Part shown: piece after piece, positions 34,540-46,320 of the stretch | Layout of the letters: each line of letters begins with the position of its first letter | Numbering within the stretch: the first letter of the stretch is position 1 | Assembly (NCBI GenBank): GCA_015680685.1 | Contig: MNCI01016470.1 | Coordinates: 558,950-622,949 of the forward strand | Reading direction: 5' to 3' | Length of the DNA stretch: 64,000 nt | Source of the DNA: Gnetum montanum | Lineage: Eukaryota; Streptophyta; Gnetopsida; Gnetales; Gnetaceae | Translations under genes and position numbers: made by a program | Notes under the pieces: generated by a model | Database searches by the model: none | What the model saw: the letters and a program-made list of their open reading frames with translations, nothing else | Told to the model about the DNA's origin: nothing

Positions 34540-34930
34540 GGTCTAGAAGATTTCACATAATGACAAATGCATCTAATTATGCTTTGGAAGTTGTGCTTAC
34601 ATAGTTGGATGATAAAAAATGTCCATATTACATCCACTATGCAAGATGAAGCATTGTGGGTGCATAGTTAAACTATACCATAACTAAAACACGACTAATG
34701 GTAGTGGTGTATGCTCTTAACAAGTTCAGGAACTATGTGCTTGGCTATAAAGTATTTGTGCACATAGACAACAATGACATCCACTTCTTGATGAATAACG
34801 CAATGGTGATCCCTTGTATCATATGATGGCTTATGATCTTGCAAGAATTTGATCTCATGATGGTAGATTGAAAAGGGGCTGAGAATGTGGTCACTAATCA
34901 CCTCTCTCAATTAAGATGGGATAACAAAGA
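34540..34930 (+). pseudogene. RNase H domain of element C
   Basis: The blocks TNASNYALEVVLT, QLNYTITKT-like, FRNYVLGYKVFVHIDNNDIHFLMN and ENVVTNHLSQLRWDN follow the RNase H order. The first Asp and the TDH Asp are altered (TNAS, HIDN). It is more decayed than the RNase H of B. Confidence 0.75.
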
Positions 34931-35059
34931 GGAGGTGAGCCCACTCTTTAACTATTTTCTAGATGAACTTCTCTTTATAGGACTAGTAAATGACCAAGTA
35001 CCCATATAAATAAAATGGTATGATGACATCCTCACTTACCTTCTCACTCAAGAGATTTC

Positions 35060-36275
35060 ACAAAATATTGACTTTAAAAAGATGCAACAATTTCTTCATG
35101 AGGTCTAATACTTCATTGAAATAAATGGACATCTCTGCAAGGTGTGTGCCAATGGCTTGATTCATTGGTGTGTCCCTAATGAAGACTAACTATGCATTTT
35201 CAAGGATGCTCATGAAGGACCTTATGAAGGCCAATATGTAGGGAGACACACAGTCATAAAAATCGTAATTGTAGAATACTATTGGCCTACAATATTTAGG
35301 GATGCCTACTAGTTTGTCCAATCGTGTGAACATAATTAATGAGATGGTGGGATGATTGCTTGAATGGAACATCATCAATAGTGGATTCAACCACTAGAGC
35401 ATTTTGACATATGGAGCATTGACTTCATGGGTCCCATCACACCCATGTCCAATGGAAAGGTGTATATCATTATAGTAGTTGACTGCTGCATGAAATGGGT
35501 AGAAGCAGTAGTCGTTGCTGATTGTACATCATTCACTACTACTAGATTTATACAACAAAATGTTGTAAATAGGTGTGGGATGCCATGTGTACTAATTTAT
35601 AACAATGGAACTCATTTCACAGGTTCCACCTTTAGAAATTTGATGCAACACTTGAGGGTTGAACATAAATTAACAACACCCTATTACCCCCAAGCCAATG
35701 ATCAAGTAGAGATAACCAACAGGGAGATCACAAAAATCCTAACAAGGACCATCAGCAAATATAGGAAAGATTGGAGTAAAAAACTAAAAAATTTCCTCTA
35801 GGCCTACTATTCAACATGAAAACTTCCTATTGGCTATTCTCCCTACAAGTTAGTGTATGGAAAATGTCCAATGCTCCTAATTCAATCTGAGATTCATACA
35901 CTCTCAACAACTTATGATTTGAATCTTGACCTAAGTCTAGCATAGAAGGAAAGACTAATAAACCTAAATGTGCTAAATTAAAATTGGTTGATGGCCCTAT
36001 CTTTGAATGAGATGCACATGGCATTAAATAAGCAACTTCATGACCGAAGAATATGAAAGGTAAAACTTCAACTAGGAGATAAGGTTCTCTATTGGAATCT
36101 CACACATGTACCCCAGAAGACCAAATTCCAAATGTTGTGGGAGGGACCTTATAAAATTGATTAAACCTTTTCCTCTTGGTTCATGTTAATTTACAAACCT
36201 AAGAGCTCAAATAAAAAGTAGCTAGTCAACATCCAATAAGTAAAACTGTTCGTAGAACCAAGACAAGCTAGTGTA
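35060..36275 (+). pseudogene. Integrase domain of element C
   Basis: A degenerate zinc-binding part (35,190-35,350) precedes the core at 35,427-35,801 (GPITPMSNGKVYIIIVVD, KWVEAVVVADC, HKLTTPYYPQAN). The first Asp is in SIDFMGP at 35,417-35,437. The second triad position is Asn (LIYNNG, codon 35,601-35,603), as in B. The third is Glu in NDQVEITN. The C-terminal part has RKVKLQLGDKVLYW and LWEGPYKID. There is no chromodomain. Confidence 0.82.
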
Positions 36276-37902
36276 GCTACCACCTTAATGGATGGACAAC
36301 CACATTCAATTTTTTGAACCTCCTCCTTTCAAATTTATCATGGGGGAGATGGCCATCCATGCTAACAATCCATATGGCTTATCTGTTTTTCCATTTTTTT
36401 TATTTTCCACATTTTTAATTTTACAAGTTATTTATTTTACAAAGTTTACATTTTCAATTTCTTCCATTTTTTGCCATTTTTTGTTTTACATCATCATTAG
36501 TATATTTGAACCTTTCTTGATTATTTTACATTTTCTTATATATTTTACATTATTTTATTCTTTTTTGAGTGTGACTTTTCATCATTTTTTCTAATAAAAG
36601 TGTTTTATTACCATAGGACACAGTGCTACTATTACTGTTTATTAATGATGGCTTGTGCTTAATGTTGTGATTGTCAATGTATGGTTTCTATTATTGAATT
36701 TTGATGTTTGATGACTATAACATGCATTATTTTTCATGGAACAGGTAGTGAGTCCATGTCATCTACCCATCCAAAAAACTCTATGGTTTTCCTTATTCTA
36801 GGAATTTGAGGTTGCTTCCATTAAAGAAACTTTTAATCAATTGGTGACGATGGTAGTTCTGGAATTGGAAAGGATTCAAAGATTTATAGAGGGTATGACT
36901 TCAAAGGGACTTGATACTCATTGTATTCTTCTACTTGCTTAAGTGCCTAAGTTTTTTTCATGAACTTCATATCATTTCATTTCAACCACTCCAAGAAGTT
37001 AAATAAAGTCTTTACATGGTGTGGTTTCCATCCAAAAATTCAAAAAAAAACAAAAAAAAATATGATGGAAATTCAAAGCAAACCTCTAAAACAAATAAAT
37101 AGGCTACAAGCATTACTTATGGGACTAGAAAGACATGCACCCATGCCTAAAGATCCCCTCTAACTAAGTTCCTCTCTCACTTCCTACTTCTCTTTTCTTC
37201 TCTTTATTGAATGGTGGTGGTTTTGTGGAAGCACTCTCATGTCTAAAGAAGGTGTATCAGTCCTAGAGTGGTGATGCAAATTCACTGATAGTATCTAGTT
37301 TTAGTTTGGACAAAGGATGGATCTTCTTAGGTCATTTTAAATATAAACTCCACAAGGGACTTCTTATGACCTCAATTCAAGATTCTATTCCACCTTCTCC
37401 ATCATCCATCCATGTTACACACCTCACCTTACTAATAGATTCTATGTTATGATCTATGTATTATTTTGATGTGTTTTAATTCTTGGATAGATTCTTTCTA
37501 GTTAGTCCTTAACTTTTCATGATCATGAATCAACTGTGGGGCCCATAGACTCCTTAGTTGAGGTTATGCAAGGGTAACAAGGACATGAGCCTACTATGGG
37601 GAGGACCCACATGCATATCTCTTGGTTTGGTTAGTTAAGTTCTTTACCTTAAACATTACTACAATCCTATCTTTTGCATATTCCATTGTGCAAACCATTG
37701 TGTGCTCCTTGATCTCTCATTTTCCATCCTCTTTCTTCATTTTCTTAATTTTCTCAATTTTCGAGACTTCAACATCCTATTCTCATATTTTCATCATGTT
37801 CATGGATATTTGGGCTTCCATTTAACCTTAATTTCATTCAAAATCTCTTTGTAATTTTCATGTTTTGACCAAATCAACAAAAGTTAATGGTGGTCAATAG
37901 CT
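36276..37902 (+). other. Spacer between integrase and aORF of element C
   Basis: Purine-rich CATGGGGGAGATGGCC occurs at 36,339-36,354, and a T-rich stretch at 36,385-36,600. A conserved short frame lies at 36,960-37,163. The GTGGGGCCCAT and TATGGGGAGGACCCACAT phrases are at 37,535 and 37,596, as in A and B. No longer gene is seen. Confidence 0.65.
36960..37163 (+). CDS. Conserved short ORF in the spacer (67 codons), function unknown
   Basis: The frame is intact from MNFISFHFNHSKK to ERHAPMPKDPL and stop. Its C-terminal third (INRLQ, then LLMGLERHAPMPKDPL) is also present in B (to about 24,700, with one Arg-to-stop change) and, more weakly, in A (LERHVPMPD near 8,640). Between these elements most spacer sequence is poorly conserved, so the shared reading frame is notable. 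No signal peptide or known motif is seen. It could be an upstream exon of the aORF transcript rather than a separate gene. Confidence 0.4.
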   Translation: MNFISFHFNHSKKLNKVFTWCGFHPKIQKKTKKNMMEIQSKPLKQINRLQALLMGLERHAPMPKDPL

Positions 37903-37994
37903 ACGTCGACAAGGCCCAATCGACACAACAGATCACATCAACGAGGCCTCATCGATAAGGCCCCATTGATGCATCACAAAAAAAATATATATAC
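37903..37994 (+). promoter_or_regulatory. Internal U3-like array with TATA-like box (element C)
   Basis: GTCGACAAGGCCCAATCGAC, ATCAACGAGGCCTCATCGAT and AAGGCCCCATTGATG are followed by AAATATATATACC (37,983-37,995). These are the palindromic GTCGAC/ATCGAT-AGGCC themes of the C and B LTR starts (40,883-40,918; 29,018-29,135). Confidence 0.55.
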
Positions 37995-38118
37995 CATCAT
38001 AAAATTTAAAATTTTTATCATTTACTTCATAGTGCTAGGGGAGTTTTTGCATTTTTCAGAGCCCAAAACCTTTGAAAGCCCATAACTTCCAATTGTTTGA
38101 TGTTAAAACACAATTGAA

Positions 38119-40716
38119 AACCTCTCCCATGTGGCCAATCATCATGTCCATTGGGGAGTGGTACATGGGAGAGACATATCTCTACTAGAACAATAGAAGG
38201 CTGGGGTCCATAGTAAAAATCAAGGATATTTAGGTGTTCTACTTAGCTGAGACTATCACATAAGCATTGGGATTTCTTGATATTAGGACACAATTGGTAG
38301 AGTTATCAACACAAGGTGACCCTAAGGCCAAAAAGGAGTGGACTCAATGGTGTTATAGGGTTGATCGTAAGGAGTTCAACATGCTCACATTGGCAAAGTG
38401 AATCTACTTCAAGACAGTGGCCTATCACCTCAATTTGACAGTGAGGCCCAAGAAGGTGACCACCTTTTTAACTTGAGCATGTGCTACTCTAAGCAGGGGA
38501 TTTCCTATAAACCTTCCATAATTGAACTATTTAGAGATCAAAAAACAATTCAAGGAAAATGAATATGGAAGAAAAACCCTACCCTTTTTGTGCCTCATCT
38601 AGAAACTCTGCAAAAGGGCAAGAATCATCCATTACATTAATGACACAATAATACACACTCCTTTGGCTTTATGGCCTAAAATCATGAATGACAAGATACC
38701 TACCACAACTAAAGAAGAGAATTAGTAGCCACCTCCACTACCTATTCAAGAAATAATGTTAGAGGCTTGTGTAGCCATTGAATGATTGCACAAAATCTAA
38801 GAGAAAATCTTGCATAAGAAAGAGTAGTATGCAAGGACAAGTAGTGCAAACCCATCTATGTATTTACTAGTGATGAGTCACCTTAATGAGGTGGCTTGGA
38901 CAATCAGCTAGATGAAAAGGGGTGGGCCAATATTCTCTACCCAACAAACATAGTTTCCCATGAGGTCTAATCCTAATGCTGGAGAGGTGACGGTGTCATG
39001 ATCACAACATCATTTATTCCAAGAAATATTTGGCAATGCCACCTTCTTATTGATGCATTTGGAGGAATGTGGAGGGGCTACTGTACCAATGATGTAGTAC
39101 CAAGAGCAAGAGAGTATGATTGATGTAGTTGCTGACCACATTGCTAAAGTGTTTAATGCACATGTGGCATCTGTACCAGATGTATCTACACTTTGAAATG
39201 TGTAGATGTTTATAGGCATGGCTAGTGGAAGATTGAGTGCAGCCCAGCATAAATAATTTCTAGATTGACTAGTGGGGACTAGGTAATTGATTCTAGATAT
39301 CTTTGATTTTCTAGATAACATCACTGCAATCAAGCTAGAGTTGCTGGAAGCAAGAAGAAAATGCATCATCTTGGAGGAGCAACTTGAAATAGCTCAAGCA
39401 TAGAATCAACACTTGGACACAGAGGTTGCTAAATTATGTGCTTGTCTTACTGATCCCACACTCCTTAGCTTGATAATAACCAAAGATGAAGCTTTTCAAT
39501 AGTTTTAGCAAAGACTAAAATAAGATAAGGAAGAATCTATGATGGCCATCTTCAACTAGTCTATGGCAGAAGCAAAGACCTACTTAGTTTAGAAGGACTT
39601 GTTTAGATGCACTAGGAGAACTAGGCATTAACTGCAGACAATCATTGTCTATGTAATGTTGATGCCTAAAAAGAAAAAATGCAAGAATTCATTCATCAAC
39701 AACAGGAGTAGCTAGCCAATATGAATATTGAATTGCGGAAACTAACTAGAGAAAATCAAAATCTATTTATGGAGAAAGTCCATGTCTTATGCCAAAAGTC
39801 TATGATTGAGATTGCTACTTGGAAAAATGAAGCTTTGAAGTTCGAAAGAGTTAAAAATCACTATAGAGGCCAAGATGGCTTGTAGAAGGAAGTAAATGAT
39901 AAGCACATCTAGATGGCAAAGGAAAAAGTAAATGAAATCCTCTAGTAACTTCAAGAAGGAAGAGAAGTATGGTAGCCCATCATTAATGGGATTAATGCCT
40001 ATAATAAAGTGGAGATCCACTTGAGGGAGTTGCAAATTAAAGAGATGAAAACATACATGGAGTTGGCCAATCTCTATTATGCAAACCTAGCAATCCTGAC
40101 TATTAGACGACCATGGTTAGAGTTGAAAAAGTATGTGGCTAGCTCATATATTCTGTACAAGGTAGAGTTCAAGCACCATAAAGACACCAAGAAAAATCTT
40201 GAGACTGCAAATGCTAAACTCAAAATTCTCAAAGCATTATTCATGGAACAACGATCAACTACTAAGGACTTGGCCAAAAGAATGAATGATTACCAAGAGC
40301 TGAGAGATGTAGTCAGAGCATTCGACATTGAATGCAAACAATTTGCTACTTGGTTTATTAATGCAAAGAAACTCTTTCTAGTAATGCCATGTCCCTAAGA
40401 TGTGCCTGTTCCAACCCACATTGGCAAAGCTACATGGACAATGCATGATCCTAGAAGTGAGGAGGAGAAAATGAAAGCACTACTAGATTCTTTCTACCTC
40501 CCACCAAAATTTGCAGCAAGTAGGATAGTCATAGCCACCTCGACCGTCGCATGTGCTTGAAGCTGATGAATGTTTCTTAGAACCTCAAAAGCCACCACCT
40601 CCTAAGACCATCTGACCTTCTCCATCAAGTTCACATCATTAGAGGGCATGCTGTCCAAGTTTGAAGAGTTATGTCATGGTGTTCAATTTTGTATCATGAA
40701 TATCATAATTTTTGTA
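38119..40716 (+). pseudogene. aORF of element C, N-terminally truncated
   Basis: The frame enters in the globular part: EWYMGETYLY at 38,157-38,186, then YFKTVAYHLN at 38,407, KTLPFLCLI at 38,575, and a hydrophobic stretch. The N-terminus and acceptor seen in A, B and I are deleted. A coiled-coil region covers about 39,280-40,350; 40,009-40,398 is still open (EIHLRELQIKEMKTYMELAN, VEFKHHKDTKKNLE). The conserved C-terminus (EELCHGVQF) lies near 40,660-40,690. Stops sit largely at Gln positions. No membrane segment is visible. The role is unknown. Confidence 0.65.
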
Positions 40717-40860
40717 ATGTGTTGATTTGTACACTTAGGCACTCAATTTTTTCAAGTCAATCTATTTTTTCATGTTTTGTTAAGAGTTAATCAATAATCC
40801 AATACCTTCCCAATTTTATAAAGGAACTCAAGGATGAGTTTTTATTTAGTCATGGAGGTA

Positions 40861-41715
40861 TGATGAGTTAGTGTTCAGTTGCATCGATGTGGCCTCATTA
40901 ACGAGGCCCCATTGATGTATGGTCTGCTTTTTGGCTATAAATACACACTCACTAGCTACATTTATGGTAATGAGATTTTAGTAATAGCTGAACTTGTATA
41001 GTTTTTACATTTGAAAGTTAGAATATTTCTCCTGAGTGCCCATAGTAGGAGTCATTGAGTGTATGAATCTTTATTTGAGCATTGTTGTACCTGAGCACGA
41101 TAGTGTGTGTAGCAATAAAGATGAGCTTTTTGATAAACCTTGTAACATTTTGGATAGATTAAGTATTTCATTTATGCATTTCATGTTTTCAATGAGTTAT
41201 TCAATATTTTATAGTAATTAAGATAATTAAGCAAGATAGGCTAAATAGATTAAATACATAAGTACGATTGCTTCAAGCATAACATGTATTCGCTTGGTAA
41301 TCCCAACAATGTTAGTGCTTGGTATGCCTAGTAGTGTAGTGCTTGGTAACCTAGTAGTGGATATGTGGGTTAAGGACATGTACAAAAAGTGGTAACATAT
41401 GCTTATGTTAGGATTAGTTTGAGACCAGTTAGTTAGTTCATTCAGATTAGTCATTAAATTATTGTATCGCTCTCTTTTCAAGCACCCAGAAACATAAAAC
41501 ATAAAATGATAAAAATGATATGCCTCGATTACTTGTAATCATACTATTATGTTTCACAAGTATAACTTGGAAGACAATGAATGACCTTTGGGCAAGGTTC
41601 ACTTCCTAAAAGACTACTGTACCAAAAACTTTAAAGTCCATGAAATTCAACCAAATCACGTGTGAATTCTTTGTGATTCATATGGTTGGACATAGGGGTA
41701 CCTTGCCACTCATCA
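40861..41715 (+). repeat. 3' LTR of element C with preceding polypurine tract
   Basis: CATGGAGGTA (40,851-40,860) precedes the LTR start TGATGAGTTAG. The end is GCCACTCATCA at 41,715, giving 855 bp. U3 has shortened GATG/AGGCC palindromes and a TATAAATA box near 40,936. Confidence 0.88.
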
Positions 41716-42987
41716 TATGTAATGCTTTAAAATATCTATATTGTATGTATCAAAATATGTTAAATATTACATAATAAAAAATAATAGAATAAATACCTAG
41801 TAAAGTAATAAAAGCATACACGTAATTTTCACATATCAAATTTAATTTTTAAATTGCATATACAAATTTTTTATAACAAAATACCTTAGAAAGAAATTTT
41901 AGAGTTCTAAAAGTATCTACTAAGTTCAATAAATATCTAGTAAAGTTGTCTCTAGAAGACTCTAGCATTATGTTATCATAGCTACTTAGACATTAAAATT
42001 ATAATTATGCAAAACATAATAGTTGTAATATAATTGAATAAACTATTTTGTTATTATATTCCAATATATCTAATGCTTTGAAATATCTATAGCTAGATTC
42101 AATAAATAGTTAACAAAATTGACTATATAAGAGTATAACATTATAGTGCTTAGCTTGTTAAACTGATGATAATAAAATAGGAATAATACAAAACCATACA
42201 TAAAAGAAGAAAAAGATAATCTAGATAACAAAAATTGATATCAATTGTATAATTTTATTCATCTTCAACCAATTGTTATATTTATTGGCTTAACTTTTCA
42301 GTTTTCTTTGCATTCCCTACTATGCCCAATAAATCTACATCACTTGAAACCATAATGCTAATCCTGCTAAGCAAGGTCTTGCAACGGTTAGTAGATGAAC
42401 CCTTTTCTAGCTCTTACATATAGAGAGTAAGATTTTTTTGTAGAAAAAACATAATATTACTTCTTCAAATAAAAATCTATTCAACTTAGAAATCAAAAAA
42501 GAATGAAAGAATTTGATTTTATTTTCTCAAAACTAGTCTAAACAAAGAATAACATTGTAAAGTAAACATAAAATTTAATATTCTAGAGATACATAGATGC
42601 CTAGTATTCTATAATCATTTATCTATTAAACTATTAAATTTTTAATAATGCTATTAGGAGTATTCAACAAAAATAAAATAGTCTATACCAAAACTTGGTT
42701 AGTTAAAAAGAACATATGATTGCAAAAATTACATAATTTCTAGAAGGATTTTAGAGTAAATAATTAGTTCTTACAAAATTAATAATTAAAAATATTACAT
42801 ACAAAAATTAGCTATCATCTTAGTATTATTTCAAATAAATAGATTATAAAGTTATCATATAATTTTATTGTCAAACTCTTAATACATAATACAATTCCAT
42901 TGCAAATTATCATTTTAAATTTTACCCAAAAAAACTTAATATATAACACAAGATGAATAGAAAAGTTAGATATCTTATTTTTATCTA

Positions 42988-43500
42988 TGATATCTTGTTC
43001 CTAGATATCATGGCAAACATAACATTCAACATTAAGGTTAAAGAAAATAATAAGAAAAATGGAGAAGGAAACAAGAAAGAATGCTTATTGATGTGGAATA
43101 GTGTATCTGGATCATACTTTGAGAGTGTTTGTTAGGGTTTTCTTCTTTAGGAATGTATCCCTTAGAGGTAATCCAACATAGTCACCATGGTTAGGCTTAT
43201 AACTAGCTAGAAGAAATGGTCAGTTCAATCCTCTTCCTATCGTGCTTTTCTTAACACCCATTAGTTACCTTTATCGACTCCACAACTCCATCCTTATATG
43301 GCCTCTCATGCCCAAGTATAAATACCTTAGGTCAAACCACCATAGGTCAGCTGAAGAGACATGTCCATTTTTCTAGCACACTATTTTAGGTCTCAATTAT
43401 AACTCTCCTTTTGGATCTTTTTATGATAATGATAAAACTTGTTATGAAGAGGCACCATCTTTGTTATGTACTAACATCATTTGAAAATAGGGATGTTACA
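42988..43500 (-). repeat. LTR of the same family as the CCR4-unit LTR (H)
   Basis: It matches 60,071-60,674 from the TTCCTAGATATCATGGCAAAC phrase through CCCTTAGAGGTAATCC and ATAAATACCTTAGGTC to the end GGGATGTTACA. A long purine tract on the minus strand (reverse of 43,502-43,524) abuts it, so it is a minus-strand 3' LTR. No CCR4 sequence lies upstream of it, so this LTR family exists without the captured gene. Confidence 0.7.
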
Positions 43501-43528
43501 GTATCTCTTCCCTCTCCTCCCCTCGTGC

Positions 43529-43597
43529 AAAAGGAAAAAAAAAGAAAGAAAAAGAAAGAAAGAAAGAAAGAAAGAAGAAGTAGAAAAAAGAAGAAAT
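43529..43597 (+). repeat. (AAAG)n-rich purine microsatellite
   Basis: A run of AAAG and AAGAAG units. The 62-codon frame through it is low-complexity Lys/Arg and not a gene. Confidence 0.85.
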
Positions 43598-45084
43598 GAT
43601 ACATTTATAAAATGATCTAAAAATAATAAGCTAATAAAATATATAGATCTAGTGAAAGATAGACTTAAAATACAAATAATAGTTCATATTATCGAGTGGA
43701 AGATTCCTTTAAAATACCTAATATAACTTATGTGATCTAAAACAATGTATTTTAAGAATACAACATTGTAAAGTTTCACCAAAACATAGAAGTTAGTTAC
43801 TTGATAAATAAGATCTAAGATGTCATGAGATCTTATAAGAAAAATGATATTCTTTAACAAAGAAAGACAAAATCCTAATACAATAAATAGAGCAATGTAT
43901 GAAAGTAGCCTTGTCTTATTCTTTTTATGCTTATTAATACAAAGATAATAAAGAAAATAAATAAAAAAGAAAAACATTTAACCCTCTATTTATTAAGGAT
44001 AATAGAGCACTTAAAAAACGCAATTCCTTGGCTATTGGTCTCATCACCTCTGGTAAAGTTATTAATGCATAATCTGAACAAATGTTGAGGGTTGTAATAT
44101 GGAATAGATGGATTGTAAATTTATAAATAATCATGATATAAAACATAATTTGTACTATTTATATACAACTTTCCTCCCAATCTAATCACATTAAAAAATT
44201 TTAAACATAGAATATTCTTTTAAACATATGATAAGTTATATAGTTTAAATACATAATACAATATATTTATAGTATGAAATAAAAATAAGAAAGTTGGTTT
44301 CTTTCAAATCAAACTAAATATCATTGATTGATATATTTATATTATATACTAACCATTATCATAAATAAGTGAATTTATAAATACCTTTAACTTCTAATAA
44401 TAAGACTATATATTTGCCTATAAATTAACTAATAATGATAATTTCAAAAATGTATAAATACTTGTAACAACCAAAAATGTTAGTGGCTGGAATCATTGAG
44501 GGGTCAACAAATGCATAGCCTTAACCTTGCCTCCATGCTAGGGCTTTGTTGGAAAACGGAGGTGGAGCACCCTAAACAGTCTTGTTGATCGAATAGGGAC
44601 TTTGCTAGTTGCAACTAAGGTGGTGGGTGCAACCAAGGGATGGCATGGTTAGTCAAAATGCAAATGCAAAAAACACAACAACAATTCTAAGGGTTAAAGC
44701 AGTGTTTCGTGGTGCTAAGTGTAGAGCGTAGCCATAGAATGGGGGCAAGCATAGCTAAGGGTTTCGACCAAAATGAGGGTGTCAACTAGTAGAGGCTACT
44801 ACCCAACCATAGTACAACATGATGATGCATGAAAAAATCCAAAAAGATGAAAGAAAAATGCAAGAAAATGCTAGAAACAAAAGAGAGAAATGGAACACCA
44901 CCCCAAATGGGAGCGTAGTTAACTCTAAAAGGGTCTTAAAAGGTACATAGTGTACAATAGGCACAATGGGAGCATTGTCACAGTCTCGGTGATATTAGTC
45001 CATGAAGTTTGATGCTTGCCATGATGAACCATGCCTACTAGGTTGGCTATTGTGGTGTATCATGTAGTGTTCTAAAAGGCTACA

Positions 45085-45255
45085 ATGGGGCTATGGTGTA
45101 CCATGTGATGCAAGGATGTAATGGGGCCATAGTGTATTATGTAGTGTAAGCCTACAATAGGACTGTAGTGTACCATGAAATGCAAGGCTACAATAAGGAC
45201 GCAATGTATCATGTGATGCAAGGCTACAACAGGACTGTAGTTTACCATGTAGTGT
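45085..45255 (+). repeat. 36-bp tandem repeat in the G LTR
   Basis: About four and a half copies of a unit reading GTGTACCATGTGATGCAAGG plus 16 more bases, with a period of 36. A shorter, more decayed version is in the other LTR at about 50,575-50,675. Confidence 0.75.
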
Positions 45256-46009
45256 AGGGATGCATCTTTGTTAATATGGTGTGCTCTGGGTCTTGTTCAC
45301 CCATGGAGCTAAGTTCCAAGATGCCAAAATGCCAAATGCCAAATGAAAGTGCCCATTACCAACTAGTGAAAAATGGAAGTCAACCCCTAAAACATTGGGG
45401 TGCAGGGGTATTTATAGGGCTACGGTTAACCCAAAATGTGGATTGGGTGCCATGTGGTAGTGTGGTAGGTGGTACTACAAGAAAAATTTAGAAAATTTTC
45501 TAAGTCCAAAGGTAACCAGAAAAGTTTAAAAATTTTTCTAACTCTAGCTGCTATGCTCACCCTGTGTCACACGTAGGACATGGGACATTAGCATGGATAC
45601 TTAGAAGAATCTATTAAAAATTGCAGCCCTTGTTTTTGTTATGCTAGCTATGCTCTAAAGCATAGCGGAGGGCGTAGCACTAGGAGTTAGACAATCTACC
45701 AAATGCCTCTTCCATGTTGAGCTAGCTTGATAGCTTCTAGCTTAACACTTAGGAAAAATTGGCCACTAAGGTGTTGGCTATGCTCAAGATGTAGCAGAGG
45801 AAATGGGAGCATATCACAACACTTAGAAACAGTTTTGTAGCTTGCTACACTCACCTCATGTTATGCAAAAGATGTGTAACATAGCAATTAGAGAAAATTT
45901 TGTAAAAATGGTGTCTCGTGCTAGCTGCGCTCTAGAGCATAGCCTGGGAAAAGGGAGCATAGCACAACACTTAGAAAAAGTTTGCAAAACTAACCATTTG
46001 TATGTTAGC

Positions 46010-46320
46010 TATGCTTTCTATGCTCTAGAGCATAGTGGTTATAGTGTCAAGCATAGTAGCTATAGTATCAAGCATAATAGTTATAGTGCTAGAGCGTAGC
46101 AGCTACAATGTCAAGTGTAATAACTACAATGCTAAAGCATAGCAACTACTATGTCAGAGCGTAACATCTATAATGCCAAAGCATAATAGCTACAGTGCCA
46201 AAGTGTAGTAGCTACAGTGCCAAAGCATAATAGGTATAGTGCCATAGCGTAGTAGCTACAATGCTAGAGCATAATAGCTATAGTGCCAGAGCATACTAGC
46301 TATAGTGCTAGAGTGTAGAA
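46010..46320 (+). repeat. 22-bp tandem repeat in the G LTR
   Basis: About fourteen diverged copies on the theme AGAGCATAATAGCTACAGTGCC. The other LTR has about nine copies at 51,435-51,645. The array lies near the U3 start of the minus-strand LTR. Confidence 0.8.

Larger units (their letters stand above)
29831..41715 (+). mobile_element. Element C: Athila-like Ty3/gypsy element, 5' LTR truncated
   Basis: C is a sister of B without the two insertions: LTR remnant, primer site, gag, protease, RT, RNase H, integrase, spacer, aORF, polypurine tract and 855-bp 3' LTR. Its domains are the better preserved of the two. The left LTR begins only about two thirds of the way through, directly against the 3' end of B. 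The target duplication cannot be identified; the right flank is TATGT. Confidence 0.85.
41716..44462. other. AT-rich intergenic DNA, left of element G
   Basis: There is no intact gene. Diverged internal repeats occur (TAATGCTTTRAAATATCTATA at 41,726 and 42,072). Two minus-strand islands look coding. One at about 42,420-42,290 reads CKTLLSRISIMVSSDVDLLG. The other, at about 44,095-43,990, reads EVMRPIAKELRFLSALLSL. An LTR (42,988-43,500) and a microsatellite lie between them. The islands could be exons of a decayed minus-strand gene; I cannot name it. Confidence 0.4.

Noticed and set aside
43684-43977. 97-codon minus-strand frame with hydrophobic stretches
   Set aside because: It is in AT-rich DNA where Phe, Leu and Ile arise by composition. 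No family likeness or paired copy was seen.
41716-44462. Organellar DNA insertion, suggested by AT richness
   Set aside because: No plastid or mitochondrial gene, tRNA or rRNA was recognisable. The LTR and microsatellite inside fit nuclear repeats.
46010-46320. CRISPR-like array
   Set aside because: The repeats are contiguous and diverged with no unique spacers. They are tandem repeats in a plant LTR.
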